This document shows, one piece after another, positions 34,567-46,989 of a stretch of DNA of 64,000 bases. A program made the translations under genes and the position numbers. A model generated the notes under the pieces. It saw nothing but the letters and a program-made list of their open reading frames with translations, was not told where the DNA came from and searched no databases. Each line of letters starts with the position of its first letter. Positions within the stretch are counted from its first letter, which is position 1. The stretch lies in contig LATX02000123.1 in the NCBI GenBank assembly GCA_001466705.2, positions 744,001 through 808,000 of the forward strand. Direction: 5' to 3'. The DNA is from Moniliophthora roreri (taxonomy: Eukaryota; Basidiomycota; Agaricomycetes; Agaricales; Marasmiaceae).

Positions 34567-36136
34567 ATGTCATTGACAGCCGATGCGACAATACTCAGGA
34601 ATATCGGTAACGACGTGGTGAAATCCACAGTCGCTATCGCCGTCAAGACCGTGCTGATCAGTGAGCGTTCTTCACCCTTATGCACCCTGCGCTCACAGCT
34701 GTCCGAATCTAGCGGTGTATTCGGTATTGGTAATCAAAGCAGGTGCCATTTTGCTTGGGACCGGGATGTAAGGAATTTCGCTTGCCCATTTTGCAAATTT
34801 TGTTCGTGAACCCCCAAGTTTTCTTCTCATGACAGCCGACGAGGCCGCTCGACGACTCGAAGGAAAGCCCCTATCGTGACAATGGTGGTAGTGGCTATCA
34901 TGTATTTGCTATGCCTCACAATGTGGATCATCGACCTCGTCCTCCTCGTCGGTGAAATACGAATAATGCTTGTAAAAAATCCGGAGGATGATTTAAGTAT
35001 GAAATACGAGCGCGCCCTTGATTTCATGGCACCAAGAGTCGCGGCTGAAGATTTGATTTATTCTTACATGGTGAGTCACCCTCCAGTATTCCCTCTGCTG
35101 GCAGTACATCTTTGATTGGTGCTAACGTAGATTATGACAATTTTCAGACCATTCTCGGAGACGGCGTCATAATATGGCGGGTGTATGCTTTCTGGGTTTC
35201 GAGCAATTGGATGATGACAGTCATGATTATGCCAGTTGCCTTGTTGTGGGCTTCGTTTGGTGAGTATCAGTCTAAACACCTGAATCGGCGCACTTACGCT
35301 TAGTATGGCGGCAGCATCATCCATAATGTTGACCTATTGTGTTGTTAATGTCGGCGGGAATATTGTTCTTGGATCGTTTCATGATCCCCCGTTTTGTAGG
35401 AATATACAGACGGTCTCGTACGCGGCACCAGCTGCTACAACTGCAGTTGCCACCTTTTTGATTGGGATCAAGACTTGGTGAGTGTGCATGCACATTCGAA
35501 GACCGTTAACCACTCAATGTTTATTTTGTAGGGATTTCCTGAAGATTTCGAGGGCTCGTGGAATCATCGATGCTCGTCTATCTAGAAGGTCGAGAGCGGA
35601 ATATGTCTTAGTCCTACTGTTAGAAAGTGGGCTGGCTTATTTCGTATTCTTCGTAAGGCGTCATCTAGATTCATGCATTGGGCTTGTGGCTAAACAAACA
35701 GATGTATAGCTCGCTCAGGTTATCCTCACTATTCCCGTAGTTAAGGATGCCATCAACCTTCATCCCAGTCTACAATTTGCGACAACGGTGTTCTCGTATC
35801 AGACAAGTTCTATTGTGGTAAGTAAAATCTAAATATGTCCATTAGCTGGAGGAACCGATACATCTAAAACCCTCATAGGGTATGTACCCCACAATCATCA
35901 TCTGTCTGGTTCATGCCCAGCGTTCCACCATGGATACCACGCTATGCTCGATAGATGGTTCCAACGGCTACTATGGCCGGGAAGCCACCTCCATTGCATT
36001 GAGTAGCTTTCGAACGGCGCGACCAGACTTGAATTCTGCAAGGGAAGATGTAGAATCCGAATCCGAACAAGTTGGTCCACATGTGTTCAAAGCTGGGTCA
36101 TATATCCGAGTGGTGAAGGAGACGCGAAGGGGTTAA
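34567..36136 (+). CDS. 7-TM fungal membrane protein, paralogue C
   Basis: Divergent third member of the family. The start MSLTADATILRNIGNDVV parallels A and B. Spliced segments are TVYSVLVIKAGAILLGT, KAPIVTMVVVAIMYLLCLTM, LGDGVIIWRVYAFW, MIMPVALLWASFASSIMLTY, GGNIVLGSFHDPPFCRNIQT, APAATTAVATFLIGIKTW, LVLLLESGLAYFVFF and IVGMYPTIIICLVHAQRS. The exon before SSIMLTY uses an acceptor within GGCGGCAG, which restores the conserved frame. The cytosolic tail is Ser/Glu-rich and ends in basic residues. It is intact as far as I can follow. The opposite orientation relative to A and B suggests an older or inverted duplication. Confidence 0.78.
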
Positions 36137-37547
36137 AAATCTGACAGCCTCGCGGGATGACTCTTCGAGCGGGCGAACCGGTCGATAGATGATGATGTTC
36201 AATGTTGATATCCTGTACAAGTGTTGTAAATGCCGAGTTCGAGTTGAGCGAGTGAGCGAGAGCAGCAGAAGATTCTCACACCTTCTATGTATCCCTTTCC
36301 CTCATTGTGCCATCTCCCTAGCTTGCTGATACAGAATATCAGACCTAAATACTTTCCTGTACTTATAAAAGGCCTAGGAAAAGCTAGGAGGTAGAACCTA
36401 ATCAAATAGAAGATCCACGACAACAAGTACCTCAACAGTAGTATCATTTTCGTCTCGAGTACCCCACCAGTACTGTATTTTGATATATATACCTGTATAA
36501 GCTCTATAACCCGAGCTTCGAGTCTACAGAATTCGCCATTTCGTGTGACGCGCACGAATGGCCGTTCGTCGCAATCATCTTCCGAATCCCTCTCACCATC
36601 ATTATGCTCAGCGCTCAGCAGTCACTTTCGTTGGCCCATGAGTTTCTGTCAAAACTTCGCAATAACCTCAGATGAACCTACACTGCCAAGTGCCGGAGAC
36701 AGAATCTTGACAACCAGGAATCCATAAGGTACGCCTCCTCGCTCTTCAAAGTGTGAAATATAATACTTATAGACGACAAAAAACCAAGATTACCCTCGAG
36801 CTCTGGATCAACACCCTTGTTACATTCTTTCTGTGGCCGATCCAACTCAAAACGCCGTAGAAGTCAGAATCATCATCTCCGTATCGTTCCCACACCTTCA
36901 CACCCTATCGTGTTTCGATAACCTCTGCGGTAAATGAACAGAGATTCGTGGAGATGCGGTGATAGCCCACTGCTTTACGACAACAAACTACCAACCAAAG
37001 ACAGCTAGACTGAGCTGGTGCTCCGTGAGTGGAGCATGTTGTGCTCCTGGACATCCTCATTCTGACCAAATGGCACTGCAGGTGTTCATGATATCGATAA
37101 GGATCTGAATTAGGAGTAACTCTATGCCTCCAGGCATTTCATCGAAGCAACTTGTGAACAAAAAAATCAACCTCAACCTCAAGCTAGCCTGTGATCCGAC
37201 CGCTATCGCATATATTTCTGTCTCTTAAACTCTCGCGTCGTCTCGAACCAATCTAGACGCTTCTGTCAAAGTGCTGTGACGCTGTATCATTGCCAGCACA
37301 GCGTACATGTTGACCTGTCTGTTTAGCTTGCATCGTGGGTCGTGCCGACCTTGCCTGGTTGCTTGGCTGCAGACCATTTCTTTCCGCGCTGTCACGAGGG
37401 GGCAACGGCAAGACCTACAGCTCTTTGAGGCTATATATCCAGAAATGGAGCTTGCTGTAACCGCCTCAAGGGTACAAAAGCAAAGAGGATTCCTCCCCTT
37501 TACTCCAGAATCAAACCTCCTACTTGAATACCGACCTCGAACTAGAA
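36137..37547. other. No gene seen; metallothionein promoter at the right
   Basis: About 1.4 kb. The open frames are short and without family resemblance. A TATATAT box at 37432-37438 lies about 110 bp before the metallothionein ATG. I did not identify defined copper- or stress-response elements. Confidence 0.4.
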
Positions 37548-37777
37548 ATGCAATTCGTCAGTCGTGGTTGCATCCTCTCCCCTTCACCACCGTGACTTTG
37601 AACACTTTTATTCACAGGTCGCTGCCGTTCCCGTTGATCAAGCCTGTGGCTCCGGCAACTGTAACTGCACTTCCAGGTAGGTTTCCCTCTACCCTTATTA
37701 TCGCCGACCACGACTGACGAAACCGCAAAAACAGCTGTGACTGCAAGGCTGGAACCTGCAACTGTGGCTCCAAGTAA
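37548..37777 (+). CDS. Small 7-cysteine metallothionein
   Basis: A 36-aa protein from three exons: 37548-37556 (three codons, MQF), 37618-37676 and 37735-37777. After a short leader with VAAVPVDQA the sequence reads C-x4-C-x-C-x3-C-x-C-x4-C-x-C and ends GSK. Seven cysteines in Cys-x-Cys pairs and the lack of aromatic residues after the leader are typical of fungal copper metallothioneins, which bind Cu(I) in the cytosol and buffer metal. The exact spacing differs from the Neurospora and Agaricus forms. All junctions have GT-AG ends and the exons sum to 37 codons. Ordinary ORF calling misses it because no single exon exceeds 20 codons. Confidence 0.82.
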
Positions 37778-39503
37778 TTCACGACCCCAACGTGCCTCGT
37801 GATGCTGCAATTCACGATCATGCACCGTACACAGCACTCGTTAATATTGCTGTTCAGGGTAGTCATTCGCGAGGGCGTTTAGATATCGTTCAGTGTAATG
37901 TATGAAACCGATTGTATATCAAGAAATGCCATTTTGGGTTCTACCATTCCTAGAGAGCGAATCTCTCTTTCTTCTGTTTAATATGGACTGGAACGATGAG
38001 AACAAATTCCAAACGAGTCACTTCTCAATAATTAAGTACATAAGACGCGAACGCGTGAACGTTCATTGACTGGTCCAATAGGTTGAAGTTCAAATCGTCT
38101 TGCAGGACTATCATCGACCGAAGCCATCGGGACTCTAATCCCCTCACGGCAGCCTGGTATTAGGTGATGCAGCCTTGAGTACATAGGAATCAACCCGTTC
38201 GGGCCTAGACTTACAGGGATGAGACGATTTGGGAGGCGAAGTTGCGAGGTTGACATCATCAATGCTTGAACTCGATATGGTCCTTGTTCGAGTCGGGTTG
38301 GAAGGCAAAGGGATATGCAGAAAGGAATGGAAAGTATAGAGATTCAGAGGAACGGAAAAAATGGATGCCGCCGCATCCTTCTTTCTTCTCGATCACCACC
38401 ATCGGGCCCCCAACCCTATGCCCTATGCCCTACGCCCTGCCAGACAACATTCAGATGTCTCAGTACGCCCTTTCCACGTTTCGACTTCGGCTTACTGACC
38501 CATTTTAGACTAAGGGTTGCCCTCGAACGCCAAGCCAGTTGGAAAAACGCGAAATGAAAGAACTTTGAATGTATCTGGGTGACTCGTTACGGTGAGCGGC
38601 ACGGTTCTGTTGTTGATTATATTGACACGTTAATCAACAGCCTCATGGTATTTAATCACCTCACGCTGAGGCGGGCACTGGTACGGCTACGCGACTATGT
38701 AGGAGACTTTGGTACGGGCGGGTTTTGAACTTCTCTTGGCTCAGTTGTCATGCTCATCGTTGTCTGTAGCAGATACCGAGGAGCTGTTTCTGCGCAGTGG
38801 ATGAAGTTGCAGGGTAGCTGTGGCGGAAGACTTGTTAAGAATTGTTAGACTGGTGGCGGAGAATAATGGGATGGGTTGAGTGATGGACTTGTATGATGGT
38901 CGACCAGGCCGGGGACTGGATGGATTTGGGATTGAACCACAGTACATGTATTCACGTAGGTATACATCAGAATGCATCATATATCTGACAGAATCTGATG
39001 AAAACCCCTGCTAAACGACCCAAATCAACCTCACCGTCGGATACTGTGTCGGAAATTTGCCGCCGGCATTATAAGGGAGCCTGCCTTTAAGGTAGTTTAT
39101 AACGGCCCGTCTGGACATTTTAATTGCAATCATCACCTAATAAAGTACCTTATAACGCAATTTTTGCCAAAAAAGCCCTTATCAGGAAAGAGTTCTGCAA
39201 ATAAGGCCTTAAAATGTGATCTGGCAAATTTCCGACATGTCGGTCACTGTCAGAAAGGTGGCCCTTTCGCGATGGTATCCATTGGTATCCGATGGATTTT
39301 GAGGTGTCAGTGGATTTTTCACTGGGTACTTATGACCCTCCTGTTTTGTCATTTCTCTCTTTCTCCTTGGAGAAGGATAGACAACTAAACCATTAATGTT
39401 CAACCCAATCTTCCACTGGGTGTTTCTCTGGTCTCTCTTATGACAACTTAAGAACCGTTTAAAGCAGTCATGAATGAAGGATTGAACATCCTCAATTAGC
39501 ATC
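37778..39503. other. No supported gene; edge of the repeat-rich region
   Basis: Normal CpG content on the left gives way to CpG-poor DNA from about 39,250. The frame at 38266-38508 is not convincing. TTATAA-containing sequence appears at 39070-39160, similar in style to 9319-9424. Confidence 0.4.
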
Positions 39504-42370
39504 ATGGCTACAAGTTCCTCTGATTCATGCTTTGCAACTGTTGTGTGGACTGTATGGAATAACTCCGACCAAGTTTCCTCTTTGATGCAAGAACATCGCT
39601 ATTGCTCTGTCTTTGGATTACTCTTGGGCCTGTTCATTGCTATCTATTTCATCCAGGTAGCTTGCCAACACAGCAAAGGCAAACTCCCTCCTGGTCCCAT
39701 GGGTCTACCACTCCTCAGTAACCTGCTGCAATTAAACCTTGACCAAGGAGGGTGCAGGACCTAAATTTCCAGTCCAGAGTGGGGGGTCTGAACTTTGTTA
39801 AAATTTTTGTGGACCTCACCTAAATCATGCCCCTGATAGGCTATTTTTGGGCTTTGGGACCTCCCAAAATTGACATATTTACTTCATTATTTGAATTTTG
39901 CCCATAGTTCCAAGGGTTTCAAGACAGCAGGAGGTTAATATCAACATGGGAGAAGGTGAGCAACATTGATGGTGACTCATCTGGAAAATGACTTACCTTT
40001 TCTGGATATGTCTGTGAGGATAACATACCCAATAAGGAGGGGGGAGGGGGGGGGGGGGTACCACCCCCACTCAGCCTTAAAGTTTTTTTGACCCTGTATA
40101 CTTATTAAGTTTTTGGACCCCCCTTGACCTTGACACTTGGTTACCTTTCACTGAATGGAAATACAAATACAGTGGACTTATTTCTGAACATCTGGAATGG
40201 TATTGATTTTGCTATAAAGGTCTATTGGTGTGTATCACAGCTGGAGGTTAGAGTGTTTTGGTCCTAGGCTCTCATAAGGTTGCAGTGGATCTTTTAGATA
40301 GGAAAGCCCACATTTACAATGGCAGACCTTGTTTTATTGGCAAGTTACTCTGTATCATGTTGGTTTTCAGTGTGGTCCTGACATGCCATTTGCAGTTGCA
40401 TCTGAGTACATGACTGGTGGAATGTTTCTAGATGTTATGCAACACAATTGAATGATGTGTAAGGTGTTATCCACCACTCCAGCTAACCTATGACTGACTC
40501 TCTATTGTAGCTGGAAACAGATGTGACAAGCTGGCAATGAGGTACTGAATAAAGCAATAGCTCCTGCTTTCTATCCTGCACAAGAACAGGAAGCTATTCA
40601 GTTGACAAGCAATATACTACAGTCCTTGAGACCCAAGCATTAGGATAAAGAGCTCCAAAGGCAAATTGAGGCTGGTTTTCCTTACTAGTAGCTAATTTGT
40701 TATGCCTCTGCAAGGCTGCCTTGTCCCTTGTCTTGTCAGTCATTTATAACCTTCCAATTCTCCACTCCACCAATGACTCTGCTACTGAGTGTATCAATTG
40801 ATTTGTGTCTCAGGTGACCCAAGCAATATACCCAGGAACCTATCTTGTTGAACTTTTCACCTGGATGAAATGTCTACCTGGTGCAGTTGCTTAGTGGAAA
40901 TGAGATGCTATCACTTGGTATTGTCATGACACTAAACTTTTTGTGAAACTCTACAAAGATGTTGAAGATTGTATGGTAAATTCTTGTTATGCAAAGATCA
41001 AGGAGAAGCTTTGAATGGTTGGCACTAAAATCACTAGAGTCAAAACAACACTTGCCCAAGCTTCACAAGCACAATCATTTGTGGCCAGAAGTACTACAAC
41101 CTTTTCCCAATTGAAGGTGCCTGGCTTTCTGCAACTATGTAGTATGTTTGGAGATTCTTCTGATGTTTCTAGCAGAGCTGACCTGAGTTTGTGCAGCACT
41201 GGTGGAGCAGAGACTGTACATAGACATTTCCTCTTCTGTACCTATTACTAATACTGCCTTTCAGTCTGCTACAGCTGTTGATTGGTTTATGCTTGCTATG
41301 ATTGCTTATCCAGAGGTCCAGCCAAAATGTTATCAAGAGCTTGACACTGTCATTGGGTGCTCCAGAATGCCCAGGTTTGCTGATTAAGAAAGTTTACTAT
41401 ATATCCAGGCCACTGTTTGAGAAGTGCTGAGATGGAGGATAGTTGTCCCAATTGGTGTGTCTTTGATATGAGATTAGCATAATATTGCAGAGTACTGCAT
41501 CAGCAGGATGACATTACCTGGCCCAAAATGCCAGTTAGTATCTCTGGGCCAGAGGCCAACCCCAAAAAAGCCAAAAGGTTGAGTGGACTGGGGCCAAAAG
41601 ACTAGGACTGCTGGAGTGGGTAGTTGCATTCAGATGTGGTGAGTCATTGGAACTACACAATTAGATTATGCTACTATCTGGTGAGTGTATATAGATCCTC
41701 TAATAAGACAAATACATCTATAAATTGCCCATCACAGAGACAGTTGATCAACATACTATTACTAGACAAAAATCACCCAGGAGAAAATCTTCTGAGTACA
41801 CTTACTGTAAGTCTGGAAGCAGTGTTACCAGGGCAGTAGGGGTCTTGAAACTAGCAGCAGATGTGTCACTCTGTTGACATTCCAGCCTTAACATTTTGAA
41901 ATGCTGGAAATGCTGTAAATGCCATAAAAGGCCAAAAGGTGAGTTGTTAATCTACTGATGACTGAGAGTTACTCTTGCCTTGTTCAGGAGCCCCACATCA
42001 GCCTATAGAGGTGTGTAATGCATACTATAGAATTTTGTTGACTAGTATGAAGGTTACTTCATTCCCAAAGGTCTGTTTTGCCTATGCTATCAGATGATGT
42101 TTGATATTGATCAATAATTCTTCTTAAAGGAACCATTGTCATTGCAAATATCTGATCAGTAATTGATGGGATATTCTTAATCCTATGAGGCTGATAAGTA
42201 TGTTGGCAGGGCCATGAACAGAGACAAGGAGGTCTGTGTAAGAAGTTTCCCTTAGTAGAATTTGTTTAGAAACTGAATGCATTGGCAGGGTTCTGATGCA
42301 GATGTGTTTAATCCAGAAAGACATATTGGTCCAGATGGCAACCTGGCCCCTTCACTACCAGATACTAAAT
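39504..42370 (+). pseudogene. Cytochrome P450 pseudogene
   Basis: The first exon is intact: an N-terminal membrane anchor (CSVFGLLLGLFIAIYFIQVAC) and the Pro-rich hinge KLPPGPMGLPLLSNLLQLNLD. A 383-bp MITE then interrupts it. Downstream pieces follow in order but with stops and frame changes: VLGSHKVAVDLLDRKAHIY, LNKAIAPAFYPAQEQEAIQL, AIYPGTYLVELFTWMKCLPG, TAVDWFMLAMIAYPEVQ, ELDTVIGCSRMPRFAD, IQATV-EVLRWRIVVPIG and finally FNPERHIGPDGNLAPSLPDTK. The I-helix threonine motif and the heme-binding Cys region are not recoverable. CpG is nearly absent, so many stops probably arose by CGA or CAA/CAG changing to TGA/TAA/TAG. Confidence 0.85.
39744..40126. mobile_element. hAT-type MITE, 383 bp
   Basis: The element starts CAAGGAGGGTGC and ends GGACCCCCCTTG, a short imperfect TIR that fits the hAT terminal pattern. 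It is flanked by a perfect 8-bp duplication, ACCTTGAC (39736-39743 and 40127-40134). Removing one copy and the element restores the P450 frame LNLDTWLPF. It holds a G-rich run near 40038-40058 and no ORF. Confidence 0.88.
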
Positions 42371-44100
42371 GTGAGTGTATTTACTCAGAACTGTTTGAAA
42401 TTTAAGTGCTTGCACTGTTACTACAGAGAGTATATTTTCTGACAGAGGTAACAATGAAATAACTTGAATAATCCTTTTGTTTGATACATCAGCAAAACAT
42501 GGGAAAAGTTATAGTGGGTTAGCAGGGAGTATAACACCCACCACAGGTTCTAGATGAGTTTGGTGTAAGTATAACCATGTATATGATGGCATGCTACTGT
42601 ACCTTGGGAATATAACCTTGTGTTTCTGCCATTGGAAATTACCACTCTGTTCAAAGTTAGTGAGAACCTTGTGATAACCCAGTCATAACCTCTGGTTACT
42701 GTAATGGAGTGTTATAACCCTATAATTACTGTAATACAATGCCAGCTGTATTGTGGTCATAATGTGGTTATGAGAGGTTATATGAGGTATAAATTCTGTA
42801 ATTCAATGGATTTTCTGTCAACTGTTCTGAAAGCTTATATCTGATATATCATATTCCATAGTATATGACAAGTAGCATATATTACAATAGAGTGAGGACT
42901 AAGGCTGAGGCAAACAGTACATCTGGAGAGACATATGAGTCTAAAAAATATAAATATAGAACTTATAGCATACTAGAGTCTACTTTCAAGTGTAAATCCC
43001 AGCTCCAAGTCTATCCATTGTTGTTGAGTATGGAGATGCAATGTGGCTGTACAGCTCAGAGTGTCAGACCAGAGATGCTGGCTCCTCAGACTTGGCACTT
43101 GAGCCACATTATTGTTTTTTGTCTTTTCATTTTCCTCAATGTCTCAGTCTGCTTCAACACATTGCTTATGATTCAACACCTTGATAACACAGACTCTAAG
43201 CCAACCCATACCACTCTAAAACTCAACTCTAACCTGCTCTAAACTGGTTTGTGCACACTCTGAATTTTCACAAAGGCTGCCCCAGAATTCTACACACCCC
43301 AACCTTCCTTTCTTCCCTTCCATCACCATCTCTCTTCCTCCCAAGCCTTCTCTTGTCCCATCTTGTCACATCCTGCTCTCTTAAGCTGCCCATATGTCTC
43401 TACCTCAATGTATTATGGCTTGTTTCTGCTTCCATGGCACATCAAACATGTCTTTTAAGTACATTCTTCATTGGAATTGACCTACTTCGAATTCAGACTG
43501 ATGAGCCCTTATTATGGAGCTACTTAAAATGCTGATAATGCTTGGATATCATAGTATGTGACTCACTATCATTCACCATCATTTGCTCACACATTTCAAG
43601 GATATTGTTTTGAATGTTCATGGGCTTCCTCCACTCTCAACTCCAATTCAACTCCTCTCTGAAACTTCTTATTATAATCACATTGAGATGCTGACAGATA
43701 CCTTCAAGCTCCTTTCTTCTCTGTTGTTTCTGTTGGTCTGGATTCTGAGTGATTGTCTGTTAAGTCACTTGGCATATATCTGAGGGTCAAGTTGTTCAAT
43801 CTTTCTTTGGCTACTGGTGTCTTGTTCAAGGTTGTTAAAGAATGTTCTGGCAAGGTCATTGATTCCAATAGCTTCCTCCTCTGGAGCCAGGTTAAAGTTG
43901 TATCTGTTGTCTGTCAGGACTGTCTCAAATGTTCTCTCAGCTGTCTTGCTAGTTAAATTTGATGATCAAGCTCAACCTCTTCCTGTTGAGTTAATCAAGC
44001 TCTGGGATTTTCTGGTCTGTAATCAGAGTCAGCCAGTGTCCTTCAATATGACATTGTGTAGTGCTGCAGTGCCTAAACCTCAGTGGGTTGGTGGTAGATC
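42371..44100. other. CpG-poor non-coding stretch
   Basis: About 1.7 kb with no gene I can support. TTATAAC-like motifs cluster at 42670-42790, similar to 9319-9424. The open frames at 42865-43242 and 43251-43535 lack family resemblance and likely persist because the sequence is AT-rich and CT-biased. Confidence 0.4.
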
Positions 44101-44269
44101 AGCTTGACCTTTTGTTACATTGCTTGTCAACTCTTTGACAACAACAACGAGCTAAACACAAGAGAAAACATCTCTGATGTCAAGTCTGTTTCAAGGTTCA
44201 AGTTTGAGTTTGTAATCAGAGGTTCTAGTTATTTGAGAGTAGACAAGGTTGATTAAACCAGGTCAAGCT
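44101..44269 (+). mobile_element. Small TIR element (AGCTTGACCT family), copy 1
   Basis: 169 bp starting AGCTTGACCT and ending AGGTCAAGCT, a perfect 10-bp inverted repeat. Related sequence occurs at about 56400-56571 and at 63842 to the window end. No ORF; the target duplication is unclear. Confidence 0.6.
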
Positions 44270-44542
44270 GAAGAGCTAAGACCTAGTGTTGGCTACTTAA
44301 ATACATGTCCTTGTAACTACTAGTTTTAACAAGTACATACAATTGAGAAAGGGAATGGGAGCTAGAATAGTGTAAGGGCCTGTTTGGTGGCACTGGAAAG
44401 GAACCTGGACCTGGGTCTGGGTAGACCTTCCATGATGTTCATGGACCCATACTGACTCAGATCCCAGACATAATGTAGATTGTCACTAGATAGTCACACT
44501 TTGTAACATGTGCTTATCACTCAACCATCATAGTCAATATAC

Positions 44543-46286
44543 TAATATGGCAAACCTAGAAAAGACCCAATTTTATTCATTTAACATTACTTTTGAATCA
44601 GAACACTTTAATATGACACAAGATAATGGGTAATAAGGACTAGAGTGAGCCCAGTCTGCTAGTCATTGCCTTAGAGAAGCTATGGTATCTTGGAAAGTAC
44701 AAAGAGCTATATGACAGGCTATCCAGAGGTGTTTAAGCTGTACTTTCTGACTTATCTATGTATTAGATCCAAAATGGATCACTCCTGAAACCTGTAGGGA
44801 ACCTAACTAGGGCATAATGAACACATTGGCTAGTTAACCAAGCTCTCAAAGTGCTATTAATAGGATTTTATTGTATTTTAACTTTCTATAACATCTGCAA
44901 AGTGCAATGTGCAGTCAAACAGTACAGAGGTACTTAAAAGAGACATTAAAACAGAAAGATGACTTAGAACAGGAATGATCAAAGAATGATTATCCTCTAA
45001 AGTCAATATATGAATCAAAGTCAAAGTGGATGATTTCTTAATAAAGAGCTCAAAGGTGAAAACATATGAAATAACATAATTAAGTATGAAGTAACCTTGG
45101 AAGCTAGAAGACTACTTTCATAGGATGGAAGGTAACTTAATAGACAGACACAATGAGACATATGAAGAATATCTAATGCATAAGAAGTCCTAACTAAGAC
45201 TGAGCATGCATTATTAAAGGAGATAGGAACAGTAACAGTGTGTTCTGACCTTGAAAACTTTGGCATCTAGGCTTCTGCCAATGTGCAGATGCTAGAAAGG
45301 GAAATGCTGTGAGAAAGTGGAATGGATACAACCATCCACTTGTAGATACCTGACTAAGAAAAGAGAAAATACAAATTATAGAGTCCAGAACACCTGGAGA
45401 AGTAGATACCCATGCAGATATGGTTGGATACTCTAGTGGCCAGACTCTGTGACATCTGAATATTCTCTCTTTTAGCGTCTCTGTTACTCTTTTACTATTT
45501 TCTGAATCAGACATTATTTATATTTTCCTGTAGATATATTCTATGGACAGTATATAAGGACAGCTAGATATTCATATATACTCAAGTAACTCTGCCTTCT
45601 CTGATTGTGAATACATGATGAGTTTGTTTGGTGTATAAATTTGTGTGCCATTCCAGTTTTGCTTCCTCACTTCAGGCTCTGGAGATTGATTCTGAGTGAC
45701 TCTAGAGAGATAGAAATCTGATAACAAATTTGTGTTGTAAGAGACAAAGAATAACATCTTTAGTGCACTTGGCACTTTTCTAAGAGACACTTTACACCAA
45801 GAAGAAGCCTTGGGCACTTGGAGTGTGGCCTGTGTTGGGTATTAGGTTGTGACACACTTAGAGTCTTAGCAAGAGGTGTGCCTGTGCTGAGTTCTTTGTA
45901 GAAACTGGTCTATGACCTTTTCTAGTATGCTGTATACTGTAGCTGTCTTAAAGAAGTCTTGAACTCCATAGGGTCAGACTATATTAGCTATTGAGTCTTT
46001 GTATGAAACTATAGCTCTTGTGTTTGTGCTTTGTGTACCATGTTCTTTGTGTTTTGTGTGTTGTGAAATAAACCCATTTTAAAACCCATATATACTTCTC
46101 TGGAGGTGAACACTTTGAAGTAGATTGGTTCAATAAGAGAGAATCAACCTAGCTAAGAGTTTAGTTGGCATTCTAAGTATGGCAACTCTGATTACATTGA
46201 TCCACACTTGCACAACAACTTGAAATAGGACTTTTGGAGGTTATCTTTTGGGGTAGTTTCCCACTAGTCTTATCTTAGACAAATTA
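44543..46286 (-). mobile_element. TAAT...ATTA element, copy 2
   Basis: Reverse-oriented copy from TAATATGGCAAACC to AGACAAATTA. It is flanked by ATAC (44539-44542) and ATGC (46287-46290), a 4-bp duplication; the empty site survives in Harbinger copy B as CAATATGCCATC near 56740. Read in this orientation it has a TATATAAGG box near 45549 and an AATAAA near 46067, which recalls LTR signals. The right duplication overlaps the ATG of the transposase. Confidence 0.85.
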
Positions 46287-46975
46287 ATGCCATCTGCTGC
46301 TTCTTCTGCATGTAAAACTAATACACAACACAAATTACATTGAAAAAAGGTCAAGTGGCAAACTGTTCTTACAGCTGTCAGTGGTGCAGTTACTGCAATA
46401 CTATATAGCATGCAGAATGAGTGCCAACCAATGCATACTTCCATTCTCACTGGTAAAGCCTGGCTGAATGAACTCTTGGATGGCCACCCTCAGCACTTTC
46501 AAGAACAGCTTGGCTTGACCAAGTATGTCTTCAGAAAGCTGCTGCAGAAACTGCAAATGCACTCAGGTCTCAAAGATGGAAAACATGTCAGTACTGCAGA
46601 GCAGCTTGCTATTTTTCTCTATCTTGGACATGCATGTGCATCCAATAGAGACCTCTAGGAGCATTTTCAGCAAAGTGGCAAGACAATCTCAAAGTACTTC
46701 TTTCCTATAATTAAGCAAGTTGAATTCTAATACTATATTCTATAGATATGTTCTGCTTTTACTTGGCAAATTCTGTGGCACATTCTACCAAAAATATGTT
46801 CATCCTCCACCTGATCACACACCATATGAGGTCCAATCCAATCCAAAGCTCTATCTCTACTTCAAAGATACCTGTGCTACTGTTGATGGTTCACATTTTG
46901 ATCAACACTGCATTGCAGAGTCTGTTGGCCACAATCAGAATAGAAAGGGAGGTGTGTGTGCAGTGGATAGGAAGG
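46287..46975 (+). pseudogene. Harbinger transposase, 5' part (first assembly copy)
   Basis: N-terminal part of a DDE_4 transposase: MPSAASSA, then HTSILTGKAWLNELLDGHPQ, VFRKLLQKLQMHSGLKDGKHV, AEQLAIFLYLG, an in-frame TAG, then ISKYFF, and after a degenerate intron PYEVQSNPKLYLYFKDTCATVDGSHFD carrying the first catalytic Asp. It stops at the N at 46976. Identical sequence recurs at 48575-49263. Confidence 0.85.
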
Positions 46976-46976
46976 N
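46976..46976. other. Single N, contig join
   Basis: The N separates the end of one transposase copy from sequence that starts again inside the upstream TAAT element. See the duplicated blocks on either side. Confidence 0.9.
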
Positions 46977-46989
46977 ATTAGAAAGTATG

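Noticed and set aside
42865..43535. Two long plus-strand frames as a gene
   Set aside because: They have no family resemblance and lie in CpG-poor, CT-biased repeat DNA where long frames arise by chance.
45021..45817. Repeated minus-strand frames of 81-106 codons inside TAAT elements
   Set aside because: Equivalent positions in other copies carry stops and shifts, so the frames are not conserved as protein.
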